NCBI GenBank assembly: GCA_024684175.1
Contig: JAIKXJ010000063.1
Location: 62,001 to 126,000, forward strand
From: Erysipelotrichaceae bacterium
Lineage (GTDB): Bacteria > Bacillota_I > Bacilli_A > Erysipelotrichales > Erysipelotrichaceae
DNA length: 64,000 nucleotides
Direction of reading: 5' to 3'
The notes beneath the pieces were generated by a model. It made no database searches, had not been told where the DNA came from, and saw only the letters and a list, made by a program, of their open reading frames with translations. Each line of letters opens with the position of its first letter. The stretch's first letter is position 1. The translations under genes were made by a program, and so were the position numbers. Of the stretch, positions 18,127-26,611 are shown in pieces.

Positions 18127-18696
18127 TTATCGGTTTTTACCCATGGAGATCACGCGTACGATGACGGGTGAAAGGATGACATTGGTCAAAACCTCAAATA
18201 AGAAGTTTCCGCCGACCAAGCCCAGCAGCATATAAGCACCGACGGAAGAAAAACCGAAAGCACTTGCCCATTCGCTGATCGTCGGCATGAAGAACAATAC
18301 ACAACCCAGCAAAAAGATCCCCGTATTGCAGACCGGACATGCGATCGCGGATAGTACGGCGGAAAGCGTCTTTTTCTCACTAAAGAGTTTGTAGACCAGT
18401 CCGCTGACAAAGCCCGCAGCCGTTCCCTTGATCAGGACTGTGAGGATCGTGCCGAAAACGCTGACCGCCAGAAACGGCGCAGCATCGCCGGACAGTAAGA
18501 CGACCATCGAGAACACGAAACCCAGCCATGCACCGGCATAAGGACCGTAAAGCGCCGCACCGACGATGATCGGGATCAGCACCAGAGAGATCGAGAACTG
18601 ACCGAAACGGATGAACGATCCCAACAGCTGCAACACGACGACGATCGCCGTCAGGATGCCGAGCGTTGCGATTTTTCTTGTTTTTTCATTTTGCAT
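18127..18696 (-). CDS. ECF transporter S component (substrate unknown)
   Basis: A 189-residue integral membrane protein with about six hydrophobic segments (GILTAIVVVLQLLG, ISLVLIPIIVGAALYGP, LGFVFSMVVLL and others). It has the layout of ECF-type vitamin-uptake S components, with small-residue-rich helix 1 for docking to EcfT. No substrate signature was recognised, and no EcfA or EcfT gene lies nearby, so it would use a shared energising module. Its start overlaps the recD2 end by 11 bp. A downstream T-box starts just after its stop. Confidence 0.82.
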   Translation of the reverse strand: MQNEKTRKIATLGILTAIVVVLQLLGSFIRFGQFSISLVLIPIIVGAALYGPYAGAWLGFVFSMVVLLSGDAAPFLAVSVFGTILTVLIKGTAAGFVSGLVYKLFSEKKTLSAVLSAIACPVCNTGIFLLGCVLFFMPTISEWASAFGFSSVGAYMLLGLVGGNFLFEVLTNVILSPVIVRVISMGKNR

Positions 18697-20812
18697 TTAA
18701 CATCTTCTCCTTTAGAGTGGTATTCCTCTTTCGCATCTGACGGGAAAGCCCCTCTTTCAACAATATTTCCGAACCGATGATCACCAGCTTCTTCTTTGCT
18801 CTGGAGATCGCCGTATAGATCAGATTTCGGGTGAGCATATGATAATTGTTCCGATCGAAGATGAAATAGACCGCCTGATACTCCGAACCCTGTGCCTTAT
18901 GCACGGAAAGCGCATAAGCCAGAGCGATGTCATCGAGCTCTTCGAAGGGATAAAAAACATATGTCCCTGTGTAGTTTACCATTAAACTTTTCTCTTTGTC
19001 ATCAATATCTTCCAAAATTCCGATATCTCCGTTGTAAACATCGTCATTCGGCCGGTTCTTCAGCTGCAGGATCTTGTCATTCTCCCTGAAAATGAATCTA
19101 CCCGCCTTTTTCTCCTTCTTATACGGATCTTTCGGATTGAAGGCTTCCTGCAGGTGATAATTCAATGCATCGATGCCCCATTCGCCTTTATACATCGGTG
19201 CCAGGATCTGTATCTCATCGAGCATGTAACCCTCACTGATGTCTTCCTTGATCAAAGAGATGAGATCGAAACGGTCTCTCCGGATGTCGAAGAAACGGAT
19301 GTCATTTTCAAAACGGCGCAGATCGACATCACCGTTACGGATATCGTTGGCCAAAGCGATGATCTCGCTGCCCTTGGATTGCCGATAGTTGAATTCAAGA
19401 GAAGTCACCGGTATCGTTCCACTTTCGATCAGGTCGTTGAGCAGATCGCCGGGACGGATGGACGGCAGCTGGTTGTTGTCGCCGATGATGCAGATCTTTT
19501 TCACCCTTCCGCAGGCTTTCAGTAAGGAAGCAAAAAGATTGTTGTCGACCATTGAAAATTCATCGATGATCAGGGCATCGTAGACCAAAGGATTCTCCGT
19601 TCCGTAAACGAAGGTATTTTCTTCCTTGTTCCACTTCAGCAGCGAATGGATAGTCTTTGATTCGACGTCACAGATCTCATTGATCCTTTTGGCTGCCCTT
19701 CCGGTCGGTGCGGTGACCATCAGTCCGCCGTAAGGATAGACATCTTTGAAGATCTCACATAAGGCCTTGACGATCGTCGTCTTGCCCGTTCCCGGACCGC
19801 CGACGATGATCGAGATCTTGTTGCGGAAGAAATTCAGGATCGCCTCTTTCTGAAGATCGTGATAGCCGATCGACAGCCGCGTCTCGAGCTGTTCGATCTC
19901 CTGCAAGATGATCTCGTCTTCGACTTGCAGACCGCCTTCAAAGTGATTCAGGAAATCTGCGATGAACACTTCATCCTGATGATCGTTGTACAGATACAGC
20001 CGGTCGTCCTGTGCATAAAGATACTTCTTTTCAAGACAGCGGCCGATGATCTCATCGATGTTGTCGATGTTCCCGACGCGCTGCAGCAAGCCGATCAGCT
20101 GATCATAACCGATATAAAGATCACCGCTGGAAAACGTATACTCGGAAATCGTATGGATCAGATAAGCTTCCCGGAATTTGTTTTCCGCATCGTCAAAATC
20201 CAATGTCGAAGAAAACTGTTTCACCTTATCGAAACCGATACCGTAGATCTCATTATAGAAACGGAACGGATTGTCCTGCGCCACTTCTTTGGTCGCCAGC
20301 TGAAAACGGGAAAAGATCTTCTGGGCATCGGCAGAATTGAAACCGCCGGAGACCAGATACAGGATGATCTCGTTGCGGGGATCGTTCAGCGACTGAAAGC
20401 CTTCCTGCAAGGAGATCAGCTGTTTCTCGCTCAGTTCGACTTCCGCGATGCGCATCGGGTCTTCCTTTAAGATCTTGAGCGTCTCGCTGCCGAAATAAGC
20501 ATAGATCTTTTCAGCCGTTTTTGCGCCGATGCCCGGGAAAGCCGAGCTTTTCAAAAAGGAGATGATCTCTTCTTTTTTCGTTGAAACATACTTCTCGACA
20601 GAGATCAAAGAAAACTGGAATCCATAACGGGGATGTTCGACATAAGTTCCGGAAAGCACATAACGCTGTCCTTTTTCATAATCAAAAGAAGGGCCTGTGA
20701 CAGTGATGGCCCCTTGACTGGTATTGAATCTGGACACCATATACGTATCCGACCGGTAGATGGTGCGGGTGAATTCCCCTTCGATGATGTCGATGATCTC
20801 TTCGTTATCCAT
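18686..20812 (-). CDS. recD2: RecD2 family ATP-dependent DNA helicase
   Basis: 5'-3' DNA helicase of the RecB/C-independent RecD2 type, involved in repair and replication-fork upkeep. N-terminal OB-like and helix-hairpin-helix region (FPGIGAKTAEKIYAYFG near residue 93), then SF1 motifs: Walker A GGPGTGKTT near 340, Walker B ALIIDEFSMVD near 412, and the SH3-like/motif VI end AYALSVHKAQGSEYQAV near 650. 708 residues, normal for the family. Start overlaps mnmA by 8 bp. Confidence 0.94.
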   Translation of the reverse strand: MDNEEIIDIIEGEFTRTIYRSDTYMVSRFNTSQGAITVTGPSFDYEKGQRYVLSGTYVEHPRYGFQFSLISVEKYVSTKKEEIISFLKSSAFPGIGAKTAEKIYAYFGSETLKILKEDPMRIAEVELSEKQLISLQEGFQSLNDPRNEIILYLVSGGFNSADAQKIFSRFQLATKEVAQDNPFRFYNEIYGIGFDKVKQFSSTLDFDDAENKFREAYLIHTISEYTFSSGDLYIGYDQLIGLLQRVGNIDNIDEIIGRCLEKKYLYAQDDRLYLYNDHQDEVFIADFLNHFEGGLQVEDEIILQEIEQLETRLSIGYHDLQKEAILNFFRNKISIIVGGPGTGKTTIVKALCEIFKDVYPYGGLMVTAPTGRAAKRINEICDVESKTIHSLLKWNKEENTFVYGTENPLVYDALIIDEFSMVDNNLFASLLKACGRVKKICIIGDNNQLPSIRPGDLLNDLIESGTIPVTSLEFNYRQSKGSEIIALANDIRNGDVDLRRFENDIRFFDIRRDRFDLISLIKEDISEGYMLDEIQILAPMYKGEWGIDALNYHLQEAFNPKDPYKKEKKAGRFIFRENDKILQLKNRPNDDVYNGDIGILEDIDDKEKSLMVNYTGTYVFYPFEELDDIALAYALSVHKAQGSEYQAVYFIFDRNNYHMLTRNLIYTAISRAKKKLVIIGSEILLKEGLSRQMRKRNTTLKEKMLNAK

Positions 20813-21944
20813 TGACCCTTCTCATCAGCTTTTCATTGAGATCTTCATCCTTGATGAACGTCTTTTCTATGACACCGCCGCCCAACAGTTCTCCGTCCTT
20901 GTAGAAAACGGCCTGCTGACCCGGCGTGACCGCTTTGATCTTCTGCGGATAGTACAGATATGCGGAAGTCTCCGAGATCTTCTCGATCCGGACTTCGTTG
21001 TCGGACTGGCGGTAACGGAACTTGCATTGGATATTCTCATCCTTCAGTTCACCGATCCAGTTGATCCCGTCGATCAGACAGCGGTCGGAATACAGATAGT
21101 CTTCGTTTTTGACCGAAGTCAGATATAAGACATTTTTCTTCACGTCTTTGCCCACGCAGAAATACGGACCGCGGCCGCCGCCGACGCCGAAGCCCTTCCT
21201 CTGGCCAATCGTATAATAATATACGCCCTCATGTTCCCCAACCTGTTCGAGCGTATCGATATCGATGATCTTCCCCTTTTTCATCGGAATGTAATTCTTC
21301 AGGAATTCGCGGAAGTTGCGTTCGCCGATGAAACAGATCCCGGTGGAATCTTTCTTGTCAGCGATCGGCAAGTCGAGTTCGTGCGCGATCTTGCGCACCT
21401 GCGGTTTGTCGATATCCCCTAACGGGAACAAGCTCTTGTCCAAAGCTTTCTTGTCGACCTGAGCCAGGAAATACGACTGATCCTTATTGAGATCGGCAGC
21501 CTTATAGTAGCGGATACCGCTTTGCGTTTCCACCGATTTGAAATAGTGTCCGGTCGCGATCTTGTCGAAGCCGTTTTTTTCGGCAAAACGCAGAAAATGA
21601 TCAAACTTGATGTATTTGTTGCAAAGGATATCGGGATTGGGCGTACGGCCCCTTTCGTACTCTTCGATGAAATTCTTGAATACAGAATCCCAGTATTCCT
21701 CGATATAATCGCTTCTGAGCAGTTGCAGTCCCAGCTTGTCGGCAACGGCCTTGGCATCGTTGTAATCTTCTTCTTGCGGACAGATGTCATTATTCAGCGT
21801 AGCATTGCCCAAAGTATCGTTGTTCAGGGCCGAATCCCAGTTACGCATAAAACAGCAGGTCACATTATAACCTGCTTCTTTCAACAGATACGCGGCGATC
21901 GCACTGTCGACGCCGCCGGAAAGTCCAACGAGGATCTTCAGCAT
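20805..21944 (-). CDS. mnmA: tRNA 2-thiouridylase MnmA
   Basis: Puts sulfur on U34 of tRNA-Lys, -Glu and -Gln. PP-loop GLSGGVDSA near residue 7, catalytic cysteines in NPDILCNKYIKF and STGICFIGERNF, and the C-terminal barrel domain. Start at ATG 21944 (AGGAAAG upstream), where ATGCTGA overlaps the spx stop; the frame is open further upstream but inside spx. 379 residues. Confidence 0.96.
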   Translation of the reverse strand: MLKILVGLSGGVDSAIAAYLLKEAGYNVTCCFMRNWDSALNNDTLGNATLNNDICPQEEDYNDAKAVADKLGLQLLRSDYIEEYWDSVFKNFIEEYERGRTPNPDILCNKYIKFDHFLRFAEKNGFDKIATGHYFKSVETQSGIRYYKAADLNKDQSYFLAQVDKKALDKSLFPLGDIDKPQVRKIAHELDLPIADKKDSTGICFIGERNFREFLKNYIPMKKGKIIDIDTLEQVGEHEGVYYYTIGQRKGFGVGGGRGPYFCVGKDVKKNVLYLTSVKNEDYLYSDRCLIDGINWIGELKDENIQCKFRYRQSDNEVRIEKISETSAYLYYPQKIKAVTPGQQAVFYKDGELLGGGVIEKTFIKDEDLNEKLMRRVNG

Positions 21945-22357
21945 TCTTTCCTGATCTCTCCGCATGTGACGAAATGCGGACATTCCCCTTCACACTTCGA
22001 GATCGACCGCAGTTTCTTGAACAGTTCGATCTCCTCTTCGTCATATCCGATCTGAAGGTTCCGGTCATCGATGATGATCGGACGCTTGAGGATCGAAGGA
22101 TTCTTCACGATGAAATCGCAAAGTTCATTGATCGACATCTCATCGATGTTCACCCGGTCTTCCTGAATGATCTTGGAACGCTTGGAGATGATGTCATCGG
22201 TCCCGTTCTCTGTCCGGGAGATCAGATAACGGATCTCTTCTTTATTGAGAAGCGTATTGAAAATATTCTTCTCGATATAACGAAGATGATTGTCTTTGAG
22301 ATAATTCTTCACTTTCCGGCATGATGAACATCCCGGTGATGTATAGACAACTATCAT
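21938..22357 (-). CDS. spx: Spx/ArsC-family transcriptional regulator with extra C-terminal cysteines
   Basis: Redox-sensing regulator that binds the RNA polymerase alpha C-terminal domain. The N-terminal thioredoxin-like fold has the CxxC switch (SPGCSSCRK, residues 10-13). ENGTDDIISKRSK and RPIIIDDRNLQIGYDEEEI are typical of Spx. Unlike B. subtilis Spx, the C-terminus carries four more cysteines (CEGECPHFVTC and the terminal KEC). The mRNA seems nearly leaderless: TATAAT ends 7 nt before the ATG and there is no SD. Followed by mnmA with overlapping codons. Closely related ArsC-like proteins are the alternative. Confidence 0.87.
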   Translation of the reverse strand: MIVVYTSPGCSSCRKVKNYLKDNHLRYIEKNIFNTLLNKEEIRYLISRTENGTDDIISKRSKIIQEDRVNIDEMSINELCDFIVKNPSILKRPIIIDDRNLQIGYDEEEIELFKKLRSISKCEGECPHFVTCGEIRKEC

Positions 22358-22364
22358 AGAATGT

Positions 22365-22394
22365 ATTATACACCACTTCCCGTTTGATTTTAAA
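22365..22394 (-). promoter_or_regulatory. Promoter of spx-mnmA, 7 nt before the start codon
   Basis: TATAAT at 22365-22370 with TTTAAA at 22389-22394 (18-nt spacer) on the minus strand. Normal initiation 7 nt after the hexamer falls on or next to the spx ATG at 22357, giving a leader of 0-1 nt. Confidence 0.65.
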
Positions 22395-22413
22395 CGTGAT
22401 CCTGGTTTATTAT
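22384..22413 (+). promoter_or_regulatory. Promoter of the trpS T-box transcript
   Basis: TTGATT (22384-22389), 18-nt spacer, TATTAT (22408-22413). The start near 22420 opens the T-box Stem I. It overlaps the divergent spx promoter, so the two units may interfere. Confidence 0.6.
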
Positions 22414-22418
22414 AGGAA

Positions 22419-22612
22419 CAGGAAATAGTAGCGGGAATGTCTGTTCTTCAGAGAGATCATGGTCGGTGAAAATGATCGGCAGCTTCTGCAGCGAATTGGG
22501 CCCTGCGTTTCATGCGGCAGCAGTCGCATGCGTCTTCCGCGTTAAGGAAAAAAGAGAAAAATTAAGGTGGTACCGCGCGAAAGCGCCCTTGTGATCACCT
22601 TTTTTATTTTTC
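22419..22612 (+). promoter_or_regulatory. T-box leader of trpS (tRNA-Trp sensor)
   Basis: T-box sequence AAGGTGGTACCGCG at 22564-22577. The specifier TGG (Trp codon) is at 22497-22499, just before a CCCTG arm that pairs with the 5' CAGG of Stem I. The terminator uses the T-box bases themselves (AGGTG pairs with CACCT at 22596-22600, then six T), so terminator and antiterminator exclude each other. Confidence 0.94.
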
Positions 22613-22625
22613 AGGGAGGTAAAGT

Positions 22626-23618
22626 ATGAAAAGAATGTTATCCGGCATCAAGCCGACCGGCCAGCTCACTTTGGGAAACTACATCGGTGCTTTGCGCAAT
22701 TTCGTCAAGTATCAGGACGATTACGAAATGGTCGTGTTCATCGCCAATCTGCACTGCATCACCGAATATCAGGATCCGGAAGATCTGCGCAAGAACCTGA
22801 CCGATGCGGTCGCTTTATATATCGCCTGCGGCCTCGATCCGCAAAGATCGACGATCTTCCTACAGACAGACGTCCACGCACATGCGGAACTCGGCTACAT
22901 CATGGCTTGCAATACGTATCTCGGCGAACTCAACCGCATGACGCAGTTCAAAGACAAATCGGCAAAAGGCGAAAAGAACATGACCGCCGGTCTTTATACC
23001 TACCCTTGCCTGATGGCCGCCGACATCCTTCTCTACGATGCCGACTATGTTCCGGTCGGTGAAGACCAGAAACAACATGTCGAGCTCACCAGAGACATCG
23101 CTCTTCGTTTCAATCACAAATACGGCGATACCTTCGTCGTGCCGGAACCGCTGATCGCCAAAGTCGGTGCCAGAATCATGTCACTTTCCGATCCTTCCAA
23201 AAAGATGTCCAAATCCGATGAGACCAACAAAGGCTGCATCTATCTGCTCGACGAACCGAAGGCTGCCCGCAAGAAGATCATGTCGGCCGTCACCGATTCA
23301 CTCGGCGTCATCCGTCTGGACAAAGAGAATCAGCCGGGCCTTTACAACCTCATCGAGATCGCTTCCGCCCTCTCCGGCGAAAGCATGGAAGAGATCGCCG
23401 TCAAGTTCGAAGGCCAGGGTTACGGCAAGCTCAAGAGCTATGTTGCCGACATCGTCTGTGACACCCTGGAAAAGATCCAGGCCAGATACCGCGAGATCAT
23501 CGAATCCCGGCAGATCGAAACGATCCTGCTCGACGGAGCGAAAAAAGCTTCCCTTCTGGCCGATGCCAAACTCGAAGAGGTCAAAAAGAAGATCGGTCTC
23601 GAGATCAAATATCAATAA
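22626..23618 (+). CDS. trpS: Tryptophanyl-tRNA synthetase
   Basis: Class I synthetase charging tRNA-Trp. The HIGH-equivalent lies in GIKPTGQLTLGNYIGAL (residues 7-23) and the KMSKS motif in DPSKKMSKSDE near residue 194. 330 residues, normal. SD GGGAGGT. Single-gene unit under T-box control, ended by a bidirectional terminator. Confidence 0.97.
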   Translation: MKRMLSGIKPTGQLTLGNYIGALRNFVKYQDDYEMVVFIANLHCITEYQDPEDLRKNLTDAVALYIACGLDPQRSTIFLQTDVHAHAELGYIMACNTYLGELNRMTQFKDKSAKGEKNMTAGLYTYPCLMAADILLYDADYVPVGEDQKQHVELTRDIALRFNHKYGDTFVVPEPLIAKVGARIMSLSDPSKKMSKSDETNKGCIYLLDEPKAARKKIMSAVTDSLGVIRLDKENQPGLYNLIEIASALSGESMEEIAVKFEGQGYGKLKSYVADIVCDTLEKIQARYREIIESRQIETILLDGAKKASLLADAKLEEVKKKIGLEIKYQ

Positions 23619-23620
23619 AA

Positions 23621-23665
23621 AGAAAAACGATGTCTCATCAGCCAGTGGGATATCGTTTATTTTTT
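23621..23665. terminator. Bidirectional terminator between trpS and rmuC
   Basis: An 11-bp stem with wobble pairs (23626-23636 with 23647-23657), with A-rich flank on one side and T-rich flank on the other. It ends trpS on the plus strand and rmuC on the minus strand. Confidence 0.75.
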
Positions 23666-24703
23666 CTCTTCTTCTTCGAATTCTCCGGCATTGATCTTAT
23701 CAAAACGCCGGATGATCTTTCTGGATGAGACATTGAGATCATAGAAAGCAGAATTGAGATGTTCGTAAGCTTTGTAGATCTCCTCGCTGCGCTTTTCAAA
23801 GCGTCGGAACTCTTCGCCGAGTTCCGAAAGCAGGACGGCGATCTGCCGGGCTTTTTCATCTTTTTTCTTTCCCAGATAGATCGAACGCATGGCGGTGATG
23901 TAGGCCATCAGCGTTGTCGGTGAGACGATATAGACCTTCTTTTCATAGGAATAATCGACCAGTTCGGGAAACGACCCGTAGATCGATGCAAAGACCGCTT
24001 CCGCCGGGATGAACATATAAGCCAGATCGGCGCTCAGGCCGGGAACGATGTATTTCTTATGGATGTCATCGATATGTTTTTTGATATCGTCGCGGAACTT
24101 GCGTTCATATAACTGCCGGCTCTTTTCATCCAGACGGATGTTGAGCATATTGCGGTAATTTTCCAGCGGAAATTTCGAATCGATGCACAAAAGCCCGAAG
24201 GAGCCTTCCGCCTTGATCACCGCATCGGCTATGAAGCCGTTCGGCAGGCGGTATTGTTTCTCATAGAGCGAGCTGTTGTCGCCATAGACCGCATCGAGCA
24301 GCGAATACAGTTCCACTTCGCCGAATGCTCCCCGGCTCTTCTTGTCGGTCAGGATATCCTCAAGCGAGATGATGTCTTTTGACATTTCGTTCAGTGCGCT
24401 TTGCGCTTCATTGATCTTGACCATCTTTTCATTGATCGAATGAAAGACTTCGTTTGAAGTCTTGCCCGACTGGATGATATTGGAATTCACCCGGTCGGAG
24501 AAATCGTGAAACTGTTCGTTGAGCCGCGAATTCAGATCGAGAAAGTCCCGGTCGATCCCCGAACGGATCTCGTAGATCGAACGGCTGAGTTCGTTGTTGA
24601 GATCGTTGGTCTTCTTTGAATTGTTCAGCACGATGATGAGGATGATCAAAACGGTGACGACGAAAAGCGATGCCATCAGGATCAGCAATGTATTGTTATC
24701 CAT
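23657..24703 (-). CDS. rmuC: RmuC family protein
   Basis: Family linked to limiting DNA inversions and recombination. N-terminal membrane segment (LLILMASLFVVTVLIILIIV), then a coiled coil (residues ~30-130), then the RmuC core with a PD-(D/E)xK-like fold (SRGAFGEVELYSLLDAVYG, GLLCIDSKFPLENY, YMFIPAEAVFASIY, VYIVSPTTLMAYI). 348 residues. Its start shares TAATG with the stop of the small gene upstream. Confidence 0.92.
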   Translation of the reverse strand: MDNNTLLILMASLFVVTVLIILIIVLNNSKKTNDLNNELSRSIYEIRSGIDRDFLDLNSRLNEQFHDFSDRVNSNIIQSGKTSNEVFHSINEKMVKINEAQSALNEMSKDIISLEDILTDKKSRGAFGEVELYSLLDAVYGDNSSLYEKQYRLPNGFIADAVIKAEGSFGLLCIDSKFPLENYRNMLNIRLDEKSRQLYERKFRDDIKKHIDDIHKKYIVPGLSADLAYMFIPAEAVFASIYGSFPELVDYSYEKKVYIVSPTTLMAYITAMRSIYLGKKKDEKARQIAVLLSELGEEFRRFEKRSEEIYKAYEHLNSAFYDLNVSSRKIIRRFDKINAGEFEEEEKK

Positions 24704-24867
24704 TATTCTTCCTCATTGTTGAGATAATCCCTGAGCAGCTGCCGGCGGCTGTAAGTCGTATCGTCTTTTTCCCCGCGGGACATCGACAGTAAAAACACAT
24801 ACACGCTGTATGCCGATATGAAGATCAAAGTCATCAGTGACAGATAATCGGAAATGTTCTTAAGCAT
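24703..24867 (-). CDS. Small single-span membrane protein (54 aa) between uvrC and rmuC
   Basis: A 54-residue reading frame too short for usual ORF cut-offs. ATGCTTAA overlaps the uvrC stop by 8 bp, and its own TAA overlaps the rmuC ATG (TAATG), so it is coupled on both sides. Sequence: a hydrophobic N-terminal half (LSLMTLIFISAYSVYVFLL), then a charged tail (SRGEKDDTTYSRRQLL ... NNEEE). No family recognised. The position before membrane-anchored RmuC suggests a partner of it, which is inference. The exact fit between two genes is the main evidence that it is real. Confidence 0.7.
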   Translation of the reverse strand: MLKNISDYLSLMTLIFISAYSVYVFLLSMSRGEKDDTTYSRRQLLRDYLNNEEE

Positions 24868-26611
24868 TCTCTTCTCTCAGTTTATTATACAATTCTTCCG
24901 CCGTTTTTTTCGTAAGGACCGTTTCCAGTTCCTCTAATGGCAGAGTCTTGAGATTGGCGATCGTCTTGTACTTGCGAAGCAGATTTACGCGGCTTTTCGG
25001 ACCCAAGCCTTTGACATCGTCCAGGACCGACTTGTACATCGCCTTCTGGCGCAGCTTCTTATGATAGGTGATCGCAAAACGGTGGACCTCATCCTGCATG
25101 TTGGTCAGGAAAAAGAAAAGATTGGAATCCTTCTTGATCGAAACGATCTGACAATCGGCATCCATCATATAGGACGTATTGTGATGATCATCTTTGCCCA
25201 GACCGACGATCGTGATGTCCATATTCAAGGAAGAAAGGATCTCCTTGGCGATATCGATCTGGATGCGGCCGCCATCCACGATCAGCAGATCCGGACGTTC
25301 CAGACCGTCTTTCAAAACGCGGAAATAACGCCGGTAAAGCATCTCCCGCATCGAAGACAGGTCATCGGCCGAATCTTCGAGCTTGAACATGCGGTAATCC
25401 TTTTTGGAAGGCTTGAAGTCCTTATAGACGACCATCGCTCCGACCGTATTGACTCCGCCCGTGTGGGAGTTATCGAACAGTTCGATCGTTCTAACAGGTT
25501 TATGGAAGATCCGCCGGAATTCTTCGTCCAGCTGATCGGAATAGGACTCTTTGCGGGTGATGATGTTCTTGTTCTGCTTCAAGGTCTCGATGCCGTTGTT
25601 TTTGGCTTGCTTGAGCAGCTGGTATTTGTAACCTCTAGTCACCGTGGCGCAGTCGTAAACATCTTTGAGATATTCATAGATCTCTTTGGGCACATAGAGC
25701 TTCTTCGGCTTTTCGTTGATCTCGTAAAAACGGTAGATATAGGAACTGACGAAGTTCTCCGGATCGGAGACCAGATAATCGACGAATTTATCGGAAGACA
25801 AGAGCCTGCCGTTCTTGATGAAAAGACCGATGATCGCGATATAACCGTCTTCCACGTAGTAATTGAAGATATCGAACGTCTCCCGGTTGTTTTTCTGGAC
25901 ATCCTGTTTGAGATTGGTCTGCCGCACATCTTCGATCAGATCGCGGAAATAAGCCGCATTTTCATAATCGAGCTTCTCGACAGCGGCATCCATCTTCTCT
26001 TTCAGAGAACGGATGACCTCCCGGTTGTCGCCGTTGAGGAAGGACACGATCGATTCCTTCGTCCTCTCGCATTCTTGCGCCGGTACATCGATCTTGCAGT
26101 AACCGGGGCACTGACCCAGGTGATAATAAAGACACAGGTCTTTCTTCAGATTCTCGCATTTCCTGGTCGGATAAAGCTTATTGATGAGTTCCACCATGTT
26201 GCGGGCGGCACCGACATCGGGAAACGGACCGTAAAGCTTTCCCTTGAAGCGGGATTTCTTCTTCAGACGGACGACGGACACATACGGTTCTTTGCAGTCC
26301 TTGATCAGGATATAGGGATAGGACTTGTCATCCTTGAAGACGATATTGTACTTGGGATCGTATTCCTTGATCAGATTGTATTCCAGGATCAAGGCTTCCT
26401 TTTCCGATTTAGTGACGATGTAGTCGAAGTCGACGATATTGGAGACCAGCTTGGTCGTCTTGTAGTCGTGGGCGCCGCGGAAATAGGAATTGACGCGGTT
26501 GAAAAGATTGATCGCCTTACCGACATAGATCACTGTTCCCTCTTTATCTTTATGCAGATAGACACCGGGCTTTTTCGGCAGTGTCAGAAGTTTTTCTTTG
26601 AGATCGCTCAT
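24860..26611 (-). CDS. uvrC: Excinuclease ABC subunit C
   Basis: Makes both incisions in nucleotide excision repair. GIY-YIG domain at the N-terminus (KPGVYLHKDKEGTVIYVGKA), UVR motif (EKLDYENAAYFRDLIEDV, near residue 215), RNase H-like endonuclease domain (ELFDNSHTGGVNTVGAMV, LLIVDGGRIQIDIA) and C-terminal helix-hairpin-helix (VKGLGPKSRVNLLRKY). 583 residues. Overlaps mutS2 by 4 bp. Confidence 0.97.
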   Translation of the reverse strand: MSDLKEKLLTLPKKPGVYLHKDKEGTVIYVGKAINLFNRVNSYFRGAHDYKTTKLVSNIVDFDYIVTKSEKEALILEYNLIKEYDPKYNIVFKDDKSYPYILIKDCKEPYVSVVRLKKKSRFKGKLYGPFPDVGAARNMVELINKLYPTRKCENLKKDLCLYYHLGQCPGYCKIDVPAQECERTKESIVSFLNGDNREVIRSLKEKMDAAVEKLDYENAAYFRDLIEDVRQTNLKQDVQKNNRETFDIFNYYVEDGYIAIIGLFIKNGRLLSSDKFVDYLVSDPENFVSSYIYRFYEINEKPKKLYVPKEIYEYLKDVYDCATVTRGYKYQLLKQAKNNGIETLKQNKNIITRKESYSDQLDEEFRRIFHKPVRTIELFDNSHTGGVNTVGAMVVYKDFKPSKKDYRMFKLEDSADDLSSMREMLYRRYFRVLKDGLERPDLLIVDGGRIQIDIAKEILSSLNMDITIVGLGKDDHHNTSYMMDADCQIVSIKKDSNLFFFLTNMQDEVHRFAITYHKKLRQKAMYKSVLDDVKGLGPKSRVNLLRKYKTIANLKTLPLEELETVLTKKTAEELYNKLREENA

